In this document: one piece after another, positions 9,082-16,368 of the stretch
Numbering within the stretch: position 1 is the first letter of the stretch
How the letters are laid out: the number at the start of each line of letters is the position of its first letter
Source: Rhodococcus sp. H36-A4
GTDB taxonomy: Bacteria; Actinomycetota; Actinomycetes; Mycobacteriales; Mycobacteriaceae
DNA length: 64,000 nucleotides
Direction of reading: 5' to 3'
Assembly (NCBI RefSeq): GCF_027158005.1
Contig: NZ_JAPVLQ010000005.1
Coordinates: forward strand, 124,001 to 188,000
Made by a program: the position numbers and the translations under genes
Notes under the pieces: model-generated
The model's input: only the letters and a program-made list of their open reading frames with translations
Database searches by the model: none
Told to the model about the DNA's origin: nothing

Positions 9082-9375
9082 TTGAAGGTCGATACTGAAA
9101 TTTTGCGCATGTTCGCTGCATATCTCAGCAGCGCAAGCGCATCGCTCGAGAGCCAGAACGTACTAGCACCGTTCGCTGAGATTGAGTGTGCTCTGCCTGG
9201 TACCGGGTTCCAAGCCACGGTTGCAGCAGCATCTGGTGCGACGGCCACCGCCGTCCTCGGGTTATCGGGACGTATGGAGGCAGTGGCGCGTGTGGCCAGA
9301 GGCGTCGCCGGGACCTACGACACGACGGAAGAGGACTTCGTTTCGAAGTTGCAATCGATGGATACCGGTCGATGA
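9082..9375 (+). CDS. EspC-like ESX secretion-associated protein
   Basis: A 97-residue protein beginning MKVDTEILRMFAAYLSSASA if the TTG at 9082 is used. This start has GGGGGAA six bases upstream; longer frames overlap the esterase. The pattern, with a first helix, a central Gly/Ala-rich turn (FAEIECALPGTGF), a second helix, and a C-terminal YDTTEEDF motif resembling the Yxxx[D/E] secretion signal, matches the DUF2580/EspC family of small ESX (type VII) substrates. Such proteins are usually exported as a helical pair with a larger partner. The next gene starts in an ATGA overlap, so the pair is translationally coupled. Confidence 0.72.
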   Translation: MKVDTEILRMFAAYLSSASASLESQNVLAPFAEIECALPGTGFQATVAAASGATATAVLGLSGRMEAVARVARGVAGTYDTTEEDFVSKLQSMDTGR

Positions 9376-10353
9376 AGCTAACGGTTGCCGAAGTTTCGGG
9401 CTGGAGGCCGGCGTCGCTGATCAACGCCGGACGGCAGTTGAGCGGAATTGTTTCTGCCTTGGACTCTCAGCGTGCGGGTGTTCTGCAGGAGCAGAATGCA
9501 CTTGCCGATACCTGGCACGGTGAAGCAGCTATTGCCGCAGCGGAGAGAGTAGTCGGCGAGTGCTCTCTGGTGAGTTCGGTAGCGGAAGTCCTTCAGTCCG
9601 TTTGCCGATGAACTCACCGGGTCCGGTGGAATTGTCGACGGTGTTCGGAACCGCGTCGTTGAGGTGGTGTCTGACGCTACAACGCGATGCTTCGATGTCG
9701 AAGCTTCCGGCATGGTAAACGCAGACAAAATGATCGCACTGTGTGCAGTAATTACGGGCCCGGCCTCTGAAGATGCTGCATTGGCATTTCAGTTGGAAGC
9801 GGCCGAATTGACGCGACAGTTGCTCGAGGCTTTGCGGCAAGCAGAAGCGGCCGCGGAAGGCGTCTCGTCGAGGCTGGCAGCACACATTGCAATCGCGCAG
9901 GACCTTGCACTTCTGAGCAGCAACGGGAATGTCGTGGTGGATGTCGACGGTGGATTCTCGTGGCAGCCCGACTATCCAGCTACCTTCGCTTCAGCGACAG
10001 TTGGTGTGATGACCGACGTGACGGGGAAGGGGTTGACCAGTGCGGCGGTGAGCTCGGTCGACGATGTGGGCAAACTGATCGGGAAGGGATTTGGGCCTGC
10101 AGGGGCAGTTCTTTGAGTTATACCAGCGATTCACAATGATATCGCCGGAGGAATGAGTCCAACTGCGGCGATCGTGACGGAAGGAACCGCGGCGGCCGGT
10201 GGATATTTGGTCGGGTCGGTCGCCGGTGGAGTAGTGGGAACGTTCATCCCGATTCCTGTCGTGGGCACTGCGATCGGCGTTGGCGTTGGTGCTGCCCTGG
10301 GCGGTCTCGTTGCCTGGGGCGGTTCCAAGGTCATGCAGAATCTGTGGGATTGA
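9372..10353 (+). pseudogene. broken ESX-type (WXG/LXG-like) substrate gene: frameshift plus in-frame stop
   Basis: Starting at ATG 9372 the frame reads MKLTVAEVSGWRPASLINAG, a helical N terminus with a WHGEAA turn (WXG-like), and hits TGA at 9609. The next frame continues the protein without a gap (FADELTGSGGIVDG, then VVEVVSDATTRCFDVE) if one base near 9600 is skipped. This frame runs to TGA at 10114-10116. After that stop the same frame goes on as VIPAIHNDIAGGMSPTAA and a Gly-rich hydrophobic segment ending SKVMQNLWD at 10353. The full-length product would be about 325 residues, as in large rhodococcal proteins that follow EspC-like genes. Two lesions suggest decay rather than sequencing error, but error in one cannot be excluded. 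Confidence 0.72.
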
Positions 10354-10354
10354 C

Positions 10355-11293
10355 ATGGGTTCTGAAAGGGACTATCCGCAACCTCGCACAGATCTTCCAG
10401 TGCTCCAGTGGATTCCACGGTGGCCACAGAGGATTCAGTGGAAGGGTTTCTCGAGTGCACTGTTCATCGCGGCCTTCGCCGTACTGGTTTTCGTAGCGTT
10501 GTTCAAGGGAGTTGCCAACGGAAGTTGGCTGGCTACTGCCGGATTCGTCGGTCTGGCCATCGTGTTCGTGATCATGGCCGCGCACATGTCGGGCATAGCG
10601 GGTATTCGGTGCGTGTCACTTTCTCGACGCGTGAGAAGCTGTGACCACCCCCTGTACGGGACAGGCGTCGAGATCGGACAGCAAAGACTGACCTACGCGT
10701 CCATGTTGACTGTGCTGGCTGGGGCGATGACCTACGGGTTCGCAGCAGTTTTCGCATGGGCCGTTGGCCAGGGCTCGACACTTCTACCTGTTGGTCGTGA
10801 CGGTCGTACTGGTGCAATGATCGCCGGTGCCGGCGTCGTTCTGTTGGTCGCAATGCTACTGCTTGTGCTCTTACGCAATGTTGTGACCATGTCGATCTTC
10901 GAAAGCGGACTTCACAGGACGGTAGCGAAATGGCGGTTCGGTCGAGTGCAGGTTGTAGACAGTTTTCTCGTTTGGGAAGACATCGACGACGTCGTTGCCG
11001 ATGACTATGTCGTTCACGTCGGTAAGTCGGTCGCTAACCCGATAATTCGTCTGAGCCATCACGACGCCGTCCTTGACGACACGTGTGTCGGACAGGATCA
11101 GAAAGGAGAACTGGTCGTGCTCGCGTACTACATGGTGTCCGAGCCGAACATGTTGCTGGCGCTGGTGAACTTTATGCGTCAAAACCCTGATGAGCGAACA
11201 GCAGTGACGCGAACGGACGCCGTCGAGATGCTGCGGCCGCCCCTATTGTCTACTCGTTTTCGGCTCTCCAGCCTCTCGACGGGGACCGCATGA
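10355..11293 (+). CDS. multi-pass membrane protein next to the ESX-type substrate gene
   Basis: About 312 residues. The ATG at 10355 begins one base after the end of the broken upstream gene. There are hydrophobic segments near residues 27-45, 55-75, 110-130 and 145-170, followed by a soluble C-terminal half containing VWEDIDDVVADDYVVHVGK. I do not recognise the family. Tight linkage to a large exported-type protein suggests an immunity or partner role, but that is inference from position. The last residues (from about 11240) run into sequence that in another frame is ISL3 transposase, so the native C terminus may have been replaced by the insertion. Confidence 0.65.
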   Translation: MGSERDYPQPRTDLPVLQWIPRWPQRIQWKGFSSALFIAAFAVLVFVALFKGVANGSWLATAGFVGLAIVFVIMAAHMSGIAGIRCVSLSRRVRSCDHPLYGTGVEIGQQRLTYASMLTVLAGAMTYGFAAVFAWAVGQGSTLLPVGRDGRTGAMIAGAGVVLLVAMLLLVLLRNVVTMSIFESGLHRTVAKWRFGRVQVVDSFLVWEDIDDVVADDYVVHVGKSVANPIIRLSHHDAVLDDTCVGQDQKGELVVLAYYMVSEPNMLLALVNFMRQNPDERTAVTRTDAVEMLRPPLLSTRFRLSSLSTGTA

Positions 11294-11450
11294 TCGGCGT
11301 GGACGAGCACGAGTGGAGACACGTGCTTGGACACGGCGAACCCAGTTTCGTCACGGCGATCTTGGATCTGACGCCGGTCCACGACGGGACCTTTCCCGCT
11401 CGTTTGCCGGCCATCGCCCCGGGACGTTCCACTGCGGCGCTCCTGGACGG
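11281..11450 (+). mobile_element. remnant of an ISL3-family transposase
   Basis: The frame from 11281 reads GDRMIGVDEHEWRHVLG, then FVTAILDLTPVHDGTFPARL and GRSTAALLDG. This is the start of the DDE catalytic domain of ISL3-family transposases, with the first catalytic Asp in GVDEH. Similarity ends near 11450, where the stop codon of the enoyl-CoA hydratase on the other strand begins. No terminal inverted repeats or remaining transposase were found, so this is a fragment at the left edge of the catabolic insert. Confidence 0.75.
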
Positions 11451-12200
11451 TCAGCGGCCGCGCCACTGGGGTGGGCGCTTTTCGAAGAATGCGCTGATGC
11501 CCTCGCTCATGTCCTCCGAGGCGCGGAAGACCTCGATGGCCTGTTCGGTGGCCTGCCAGCCGAGGGTGTCCTCGGCTGCCGTGATCGCGCGCAACGCGCG
11601 CAGGGTTTCCCCCACGGCCATGGGGGAGGACAGGCAGATGTCCTCGGCGAGCGCGAGCGCCCGCTCGAGCGCGCAGCCCGGCTCGGCCACCTCGTTGACC
11701 AGGCCTAACTGGTATGCGCGTTCTGGTTCCAGGTGGCGGCCGGAGATGAGTAGCTCCCGCGCGATGTTCGGCGGCAGCGCCCGGGCGGCGCGGAAGAGCG
11801 CGCCCGAGGTGGCGACGAGTCCGCGTCGGGTCTCGGGAAGACCGAAACGCGCGGTGCGGGAGGCGACGATCGCGTCGCAGGCTAGTGCGATCTCGAATCC
11901 GCCGCCGAGCGCGAGCCCCTCGACCGCGGCGATCAGCGGCGTGCGGCGCTCGCGCCTGATGACCCCGTACTCCCCGCCCCGCTCGGTCCGCAGGCTCACG
12001 CCCGCGCTGAGGTCGGTGCCCGCGCTGAACACCTGAGCGGTCCCGGTGATGACGCCGGCCCACAACTCCGGATCGTCCTCGAGCCGGTTCAGCGCCGCGT
12101 CGATGCCCTCCGCGGTGGCCCGGTCGATGGCGTTGCGTTTGGCCTCCCGCTCGAGGCGGATGACCAGGACTCGGCCACGGAGCTCTTCGACGACGCTCAT
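11451..12200 (-). CDS. enoyl-CoA hydratase/isomerase family protein
   Basis: A 249-residue crotonase-fold protein. It shows the N-terminal strand VLVIRLEREAKRNAID, the oxyanion-hole segment SAGTDLSAG, the conserved ALGGGFEIALACD and the FGLPETRRGLVAT region with one catalytic Glu. The Glu in ARELLISGR aligns with the second acidic residue of hydratases. It hydrates or isomerises an acyl-CoA thioester in the cytoplasm. It is the last gene of a leftward unit after the TetR, dioxygenase and nitroreductase genes, and overlaps the nitroreductase by four bases. Its stop lies at the edge of the ISL3 remnant. The substrate is unknown. Confidence 0.9.
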   Translation of the reverse strand: MSVVEELRGRVLVIRLEREAKRNAIDRATAEGIDAALNRLEDDPELWAGVITGTAQVFSAGTDLSAGVSLRTERGGEYGVIRRERRTPLIAAVEGLALGGGFEIALACDAIVASRTARFGLPETRRGLVATSGALFRAARALPPNIARELLISGRHLEPERAYQLGLVNEVAEPGCALERALALAEDICLSSPMAVGETLRALRAITAAEDTLGWQATEQAIEVFRASEDMSEGISAFFEKRPPQWRGR

Positions 12201-12889
12201 GCCCGCACCCAGGTCGCAGCTGTGCCGATGTCGGCCCGCGGGGTGCGGAAGGAGTTGGCAGGGTGTTCTTCGTCGGCGTAGCCGAACGAGATGGAACAGA
12301 CCACCTTCCGGTCCTCGGGCAGGCCGAAGAAGTCGCGCATGTAAGGCGCGCTGCCCGCGAGCGCGGCCTGCGGGATCGCGGCCACGCCGAGGCTGTGCGC
12401 GGCGAGCAGGAAGGTGTTGACGTACAGGCCGCAGTCGACGGCTCCATAGGTCCCGAGGGCCTCGTCCGAGGTGATGACGGCTACATGGGGCGCACCGAAC
12501 AGCTCGAAGTTCTTCATCGTCTGCGCCGACGAGGCCTGGCGGTCGCCTGCCGCGATGCCCACGCTGGCGTACAGCTGCATCGCGCAGTCCTTGCGGCGGG
12601 TGCCGTAGTCACCCTGATACGCGGTGGGGAAGGGGAAGTCCGGCGCCTGCGGAGAGGACCGCACGTACTCGCCGAGCCCCTTCCGGAACCGTTCGGTGCC
12701 CTCGCCCTCGGTGATGGACACCTGCCAGGGCTGGGTGTTGCACCAGGACGGTGTGCGTTGCGCCATTTCGAGGATCTGCTCGATCGTGCCGCGGGGCACG
12801 GGGTCTGGGTGGAACGCGCGGCAGCTGCTGCGCGTGTCGAGCAGTGCTTTCAGCTCGGAGTGGCGGCTGGGGGCCGGCGCATCTCTCAC
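12197..12889 (-). CDS. nitroreductase-family FMN oxidoreductase
   Basis: A 230-residue member of the FMN-dependent nitroreductase fold. The N-terminal RSSCRAFHPDPVP and RTPSWCNTQPWQV carry the usual FMN-phosphate and flavin-contacting residues; a Gly/Ala-rich loop GVAAIPQAALAG and the SFGYADEEHPANSFRTPR tail complete the fold. It would use NAD(P)H to reduce nitro, quinone or enone groups, or act as a dehydrogenase on a pathway intermediate. It overlaps the hydratase gene by four bases and follows the dioxygenase by about 50 bases, consistent with one operon. The true substrate cannot be read from the sequence. Confidence 0.9.
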   Translation of the reverse strand: MRDAPAPSRHSELKALLDTRSSCRAFHPDPVPRGTIEQILEMAQRTPSWCNTQPWQVSITEGEGTERFRKGLGEYVRSSPQAPDFPFPTAYQGDYGTRRKDCAMQLYASVGIAAGDRQASSAQTMKNFELFGAPHVAVITSDEALGTYGAVDCGLYVNTFLLAAHSLGVAAIPQAALAGSAPYMRDFFGLPEDRKVVCSISFGYADEEHPANSFRTPRADIGTAATWVRA

Positions 12890-12939
12890 GACGGGACTCT
12901 CCTAATTTGCTTGCCGGACAAGGGGATAGCGTGTTGGGG

Positions 12940-13884
12940 CTAGTCGACGCCGATGGGTGTGTCGCCGACGATCGAGATGCGCTCCATGACGCGACGCGCC
13001 GGGAAGTAGTCGCTCGAGGCGTAGTGCTGGCTGGCGCGGTTGTCCCAGAAGGCGATGGTGTTCGGTTGCCAGCGCAGCCGAACTTGCAGCTCTGGGCGCA
13101 TGGCGTGCCGGTAGAGCATGCGCAGCAGCTCGTTCGACTCGTCCGCTGAGACGCCGAGGATGCGCTGGGTGAAGGCGACGTTGACGAACAGCACGCGGCG
13201 GCCGGTCTCGGGGATGACCCGCACCACCGGGTGCGTGACCGGCGGGAACTGAGGGCGCAGCATGTCGATCGCGTCCTGCGGCATCCCGGACCCGAACGAA
13301 CGTAGCCAGTCGTGCTCGGCCTCGAGGTGGTCGATCCGCACCTTGATGTCTTCTGGCAGTAGATCGTATGCCGCGCCCATGTCTGCCCACAGCGTGTCCC
13401 CGCCGACTGGTGGGATCTCGACCGCGCGCAGGACTGCCGCGAACGAGGGAGTCCGATGCCAGGTGACGTCGTTGTGCCAGATGTTCTCGGCGCCGACGGC
13501 GGTCGCGTCCTTGGCCAGCGTCGCGACGTCGATGTCGCCCTGCCCGGGCTGGGTGTACTTGTAGAACGGATGCTGCTCGAGCTCTCCCCACCGCGCGGCG
13601 AACGCGCGGTGCTCAGCCCGCGTGATGTCCTGGTCGCGGAAGAACAGCACCTTCCACTCGAGCAGCGCCCGGCGCAATTCCGCCAAGACCTCGTCGGCGA
13701 GGTCTCCGCCGAGTCGGATGCCGGAGATCTCGGCGCCGATGGTGGGGGTCTGCGGGTTCAGCGTGAACAGCTCGTAGGGCCGGTCGTCCGCGGCCGCCGC
13801 TAGACGGGGGGCGATGATCGGCCCGAAGTATGCCAGCGGGTCGGTAGGGGTGGGTGCCGCGGTGCTGGGAAGCGCATAAGTCAT
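12940..13884 (-). CDS. TauD/TfdA-family Fe(II)/2-oxoglutarate dioxygenase
   Basis: A 314-residue dioxygenase. The facial triad is visible: His137 and Asp139 in WHNDVTWH, and the distal His287 in NRASQHYA, followed by an Arg at about 297-298 that would bind the 2-oxoglutarate carboxylate. The strand GGDTLWADMGAAYDLL is typical of TauD relatives. Members hydroxylate next to a heteroatom (taurine, alkyl sulfates, aryloxyalkanoates), releasing aldehyde and a leaving group. In this cluster the aldehyde or acid product could pass to the acyl-CoA ligase. It is the second gene after the TetR regulator, 27 bases downstream of it. The substrate is not known. Confidence 0.92.
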   Translation of the reverse strand: MTYALPSTAAPTPTDPLAYFGPIIAPRLAAAADDRPYELFTLNPQTPTIGAEISGIRLGGDLADEVLAELRRALLEWKVLFFRDQDITRAEHRAFAARWGELEQHPFYKYTQPGQGDIDVATLAKDATAVGAENIWHNDVTWHRTPSFAAVLRAVEIPPVGGDTLWADMGAAYDLLPEDIKVRIDHLEAEHDWLRSFGSGMPQDAIDMLRPQFPPVTHPVVRVIPETGRRVLFVNVAFTQRILGVSADESNELLRMLYRHAMRPELQVRLRWQPNTIAFWDNRASQHYASSDYFPARRVMERISIVGDTPIGVD

Positions 13885-13911
13885 GGTGTGACTCCTAGAG
13901 ATAGGGGGCGG

Positions 13912-14532
13912 CTAGAAATACGGAGTGGGGGTAGAGACCGGGGCTTCGATCATGGCGGTGAGAGTGTCGACGAGATTGGAGACGATCGCAGTGGTCTCGG
14001 CGGCGGTCCGTTCCGACCCTTCCCTCGTGGCGAGGGCCGTCATGCTGAACATGACGGCGTTGTTGGTGCGCCAGGTCGCGACCTCTCCTGGCGCGGGGCA
14101 GAGCGCGACCATTAGCTGGTGGACGCGACGGTAGCTGTCCGCCTGCAGGTGTTTCTGGGTCACCTCGGCGAGTGCGGGGTCGATCACCGCCTGCACGAGA
14201 AAGCGCGCGTAGCGGCTGCCGGGCCTGCCGAGGGTCTCGGCGGCGAGAGGATGTACGAGGGCCTCTACTGCCTGTCGGACGGGTGTCGGATCGCCAGACC
14301 TCTCGATCTTCTCGAGCAGTTCTGTTCTGCGGGCGTTGACGGGACCCATACGCGCCGCGACGAGGGCCTCGATGAGTCCTTCGCGGGACCCGAAGTGGTA
14401 CTTGGCCGCAGACTTGTTGGACTGGTTCGCCGCCAGCTGGACGTCTTTGAGCGTGAGTGCGGGCAGCCCTCGTTCGGCGATGATCTGCTCGGCGGCATCG
14501 ATCATTGCGATCCGTGGCGTGATTGGGGTCAC
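13912..14532 (-). CDS. TetR-family transcriptional regulator
   Basis: A 206-residue regulator with an N-terminal TetR helix-turn-helix: MIDAAEQIIAERGLPALTLK, recognition helix around NQSNKSAAKYHFGSREGLIEA. The C-terminal ligand and dimer domain has no recognisable signature. It is the first gene of the leftward operon and is divergent from the binding-lipoprotein gene. A palindrome in the shared intergenic region is a likely operator for both directions, so it probably represses the whole catabolic insert until a pathway compound binds. ATG at 14532 is the only start consistent with the conserved first helix. Confidence 0.92.
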   Translation of the reverse strand: MTPITPRIAMIDAAEQIIAERGLPALTLKDVQLAANQSNKSAAKYHFGSREGLIEALVAARMGPVNARRTELLEKIERSGDPTPVRQAVEALVHPLAAETLGRPGSRYARFLVQAVIDPALAEVTQKHLQADSYRRVHQLMVALCPAPGEVATWRTNNAVMFSMTALATREGSERTAAETTAIVSNLVDTLTAMIEAPVSTPTPYF

Positions 14533-14542
14533 AAGATGTAGG

Positions 14543-14560
14543 TTAAGGTCGTAACCTTAA
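14543..14560. promoter_or_regulatory. putative TetR operator between divergent catabolic operons
   Basis: TTAAGGT-CGTA-ACCTTAA is a perfect 7-bp inverted repeat with a four-base spacer. It starts 11 bases from the regulator's ATG and 79 bases from the lipoprotein's ATG. An overlapping GGTTA/TAACC repeat shares the centre region. Position and symmetry fit a dimeric TetR-type repressor acting on both promoters; binding is inferred. Confidence 0.7.
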
Positions 14561-14638
14561 GCTGTCAAACGTCGCCTGAGCTGGTGCTGGTGCCGGCGTC
14601 GAAGTCTGGCATACCCCGAAAAAAGGAAAGAGAGCGAT

Positions 14639-16237
14639 ATGGCCTTGCGTGCACTATCGGGAACCGGCCGCGTGTTGGCCGCGTTCACCGCTGTGGGACT
14701 ACTCCTCGTGGGTTGCTCGAGCGGCGAATCCGCCTCATCGGCGAGTTCGGACGGCGTGGCCAACGGGCTCGTCGGGGTGCAGTCCGATGGTGATCCGAGG
14801 CCGGGCGGGACCATTTCTTACGCTGGCTACTCCGCAGTGAGCAGCTTGGACCCGGCCGCCCGCCAGGACGGCGGCTCCACTGGCGGCACCGAAATGGCCG
14901 CGCTCTACGACCTGCTGCTGCGCTATGACCAGGATTCCGGCGAGTACGTCCCCCAGCTCGCGGAGTCGATCGCCGCGAACGATGACAACACCGTCTGGAC
15001 CGTGCAGCTACGCGACGGCGCCACCTTCAGCGACGGCACGCCCGTCGACGCGGCGGCAGTGACCTGGAGTATCGAGCGCTACCTGGGGAAGAAGGGCACC
15101 CACACGCAGGTGTGGGCCGCCTCGGTCGAGAAGATGCAGGCGACCGACGACTCGACGGTCACGTTCACTCTCCAGCGTCCGTGGCGGGAGTTCCCGGCGC
15201 TGCTGACCAGCGGGCCGGGCATGGTCGTCGCGCCGTCGTCGATGGCAGGCGGCGAGTTCGCTCCCATCGGGGCGGGCCCGTTCACGCTGGAGCGGTTCGC
15301 CTCGCAGGAGGAGTTGGTACTAACGGCGCGGGCGGACTACTGGGGCGGCAAGCCGTACCTGGATTCCGTGCGCTTCCCCGCGATCGTCAACGAGACCACC
15401 CGGCTGGAGTCGGTGCAGTCCGGCAACGTGCAGATCAGTTATCTGCGAAACCCCGAGAACGTGCACAAGGCAGAAGAGGCGGGTCTGCCCGGCGCGGTGT
15501 ACACAGCCAACATGGGCGGCACGGTGATAATCAACAACCGCGAGGGTCGCCCGGGTGCGGACGAGCGGGTCCGCCGGGCGTTGGTCGCCGCGTACGACCC
15601 CGAACTGTTCAACCAGCGCGTGCAGAGCGACAGTGGAGTGGCGAGCAGCGACATGTTCGCGTCGCAGTCGCGGTGGCACTCCGACGTCTCGGGCGCCGGC
15701 TATGACCCGGACACGGCCCGCAGCTTGCTCGCCGAGGCCAAGGCCGATGGCTACGACGGCAAGATCACCTACGTGGGCATCAACGACCCCGAGACCCAGC
15801 GGAGCGCCGTTGCGGTTCAGGCGATGCTCCAGGACGTGGGCTTCGAGGTCCAGATCAACTACGCCAGCTCGATCAACGACCTGGTCAAGATGCTGTATGC
15901 GCAGCACGACTACGACGTCTCCTACGCCGGCTTCAACGTGCTCGACGAGGCGCCGTTCATTCGGATGTACGGCAACCTCCACAGCTCGTCCGCGTCCAAC
16001 GTGCTCGGTTACGCCAACCCCGACATGGACGAGCTGCTGGGCCGGCTTCAGACGGCTCGCGACGATGGCGACCAGCGCCAGACCCTGGCGGACATCCAGG
16101 CGCTGGTGAACGAAACCGCGCCGATGGCGGTGACCGGGCCCTATCGGTTGTTCATGCCGTTCGCGGACAACGTGCGCGGAGTGCAATTGAGCTCGGACGG
16201 CATCTTGCTGTTGGACAAGGCGTGGACCACCGACTGA
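14639..16237 (+). CDS. ABC transporter substrate-binding lipoprotein, family 5 (SBP_bac_5)
   Basis: A 532-residue extracytoplasmic binding protein. The signal peptide ends in a lipobox LLVGC (Cys26), so it is a membrane-anchored lipoprotein. The mature part begins with a Ser-rich linker and the PGGTISYAGYSAVSSLDPA segment, and contains TVTFTLQRPWREFPALL and GAGPFTLERF, typical of the oligopeptide/nickel (DppA/OppA) family. GGAAAGAGAG supports the ATG. No permease or ATPase gene is nearby, so it is an orphan that must borrow another transporter or act as a receptor. It is divergent from the TetR gene and followed by an acyl-CoA synthetase. Confidence 0.92.
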   Translation: MALRALSGTGRVLAAFTAVGLLLVGCSSGESASSASSDGVANGLVGVQSDGDPRPGGTISYAGYSAVSSLDPAARQDGGSTGGTEMAALYDLLLRYDQDSGEYVPQLAESIAANDDNTVWTVQLRDGATFSDGTPVDAAAVTWSIERYLGKKGTHTQVWAASVEKMQATDDSTVTFTLQRPWREFPALLTSGPGMVVAPSSMAGGEFAPIGAGPFTLERFASQEELVLTARADYWGGKPYLDSVRFPAIVNETTRLESVQSGNVQISYLRNPENVHKAEEAGLPGAVYTANMGGTVIINNREGRPGADERVRRALVAAYDPELFNQRVQSDSGVASSDMFASQSRWHSDVSGAGYDPDTARSLLAEAKADGYDGKITYVGINDPETQRSAVAVQAMLQDVGFEVQINYASSINDLVKMLYAQHDYDVSYAGFNVLDEAPFIRMYGNLHSSSASNVLGYANPDMDELLGRLQTARDDGDQRQTLADIQALVNETAPMAVTGPYRLFMPFADNVRGVQLSSDGILLLDKAWTTD

Positions 16238-16368
16238 TCATGTCTTCCGGGGAGAGCGACGCGATGCTGCGGCAACCGACCGAGCCCGGACGATCATCAG
16301 TTTTGTAGAGACGAAACAGTCCCGGCTTCGTGCCGATGAAACCAATCGACCAACACTGGAGGACCCCG

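Noticed and set aside
10114..10116. TGA read as selenocysteine in the ESX-type substrate
   Set aside because: No SECIS-like hairpin follows, and the same gene already has a separate frameshift, so decay is simpler.
11179..12447. 422-codon minus-strand frame across the enoyl-CoA hydratase
   Set aside because: Arg/Pro/Ala-rich composition and no motif; the crotonase frame in the same place is clear.
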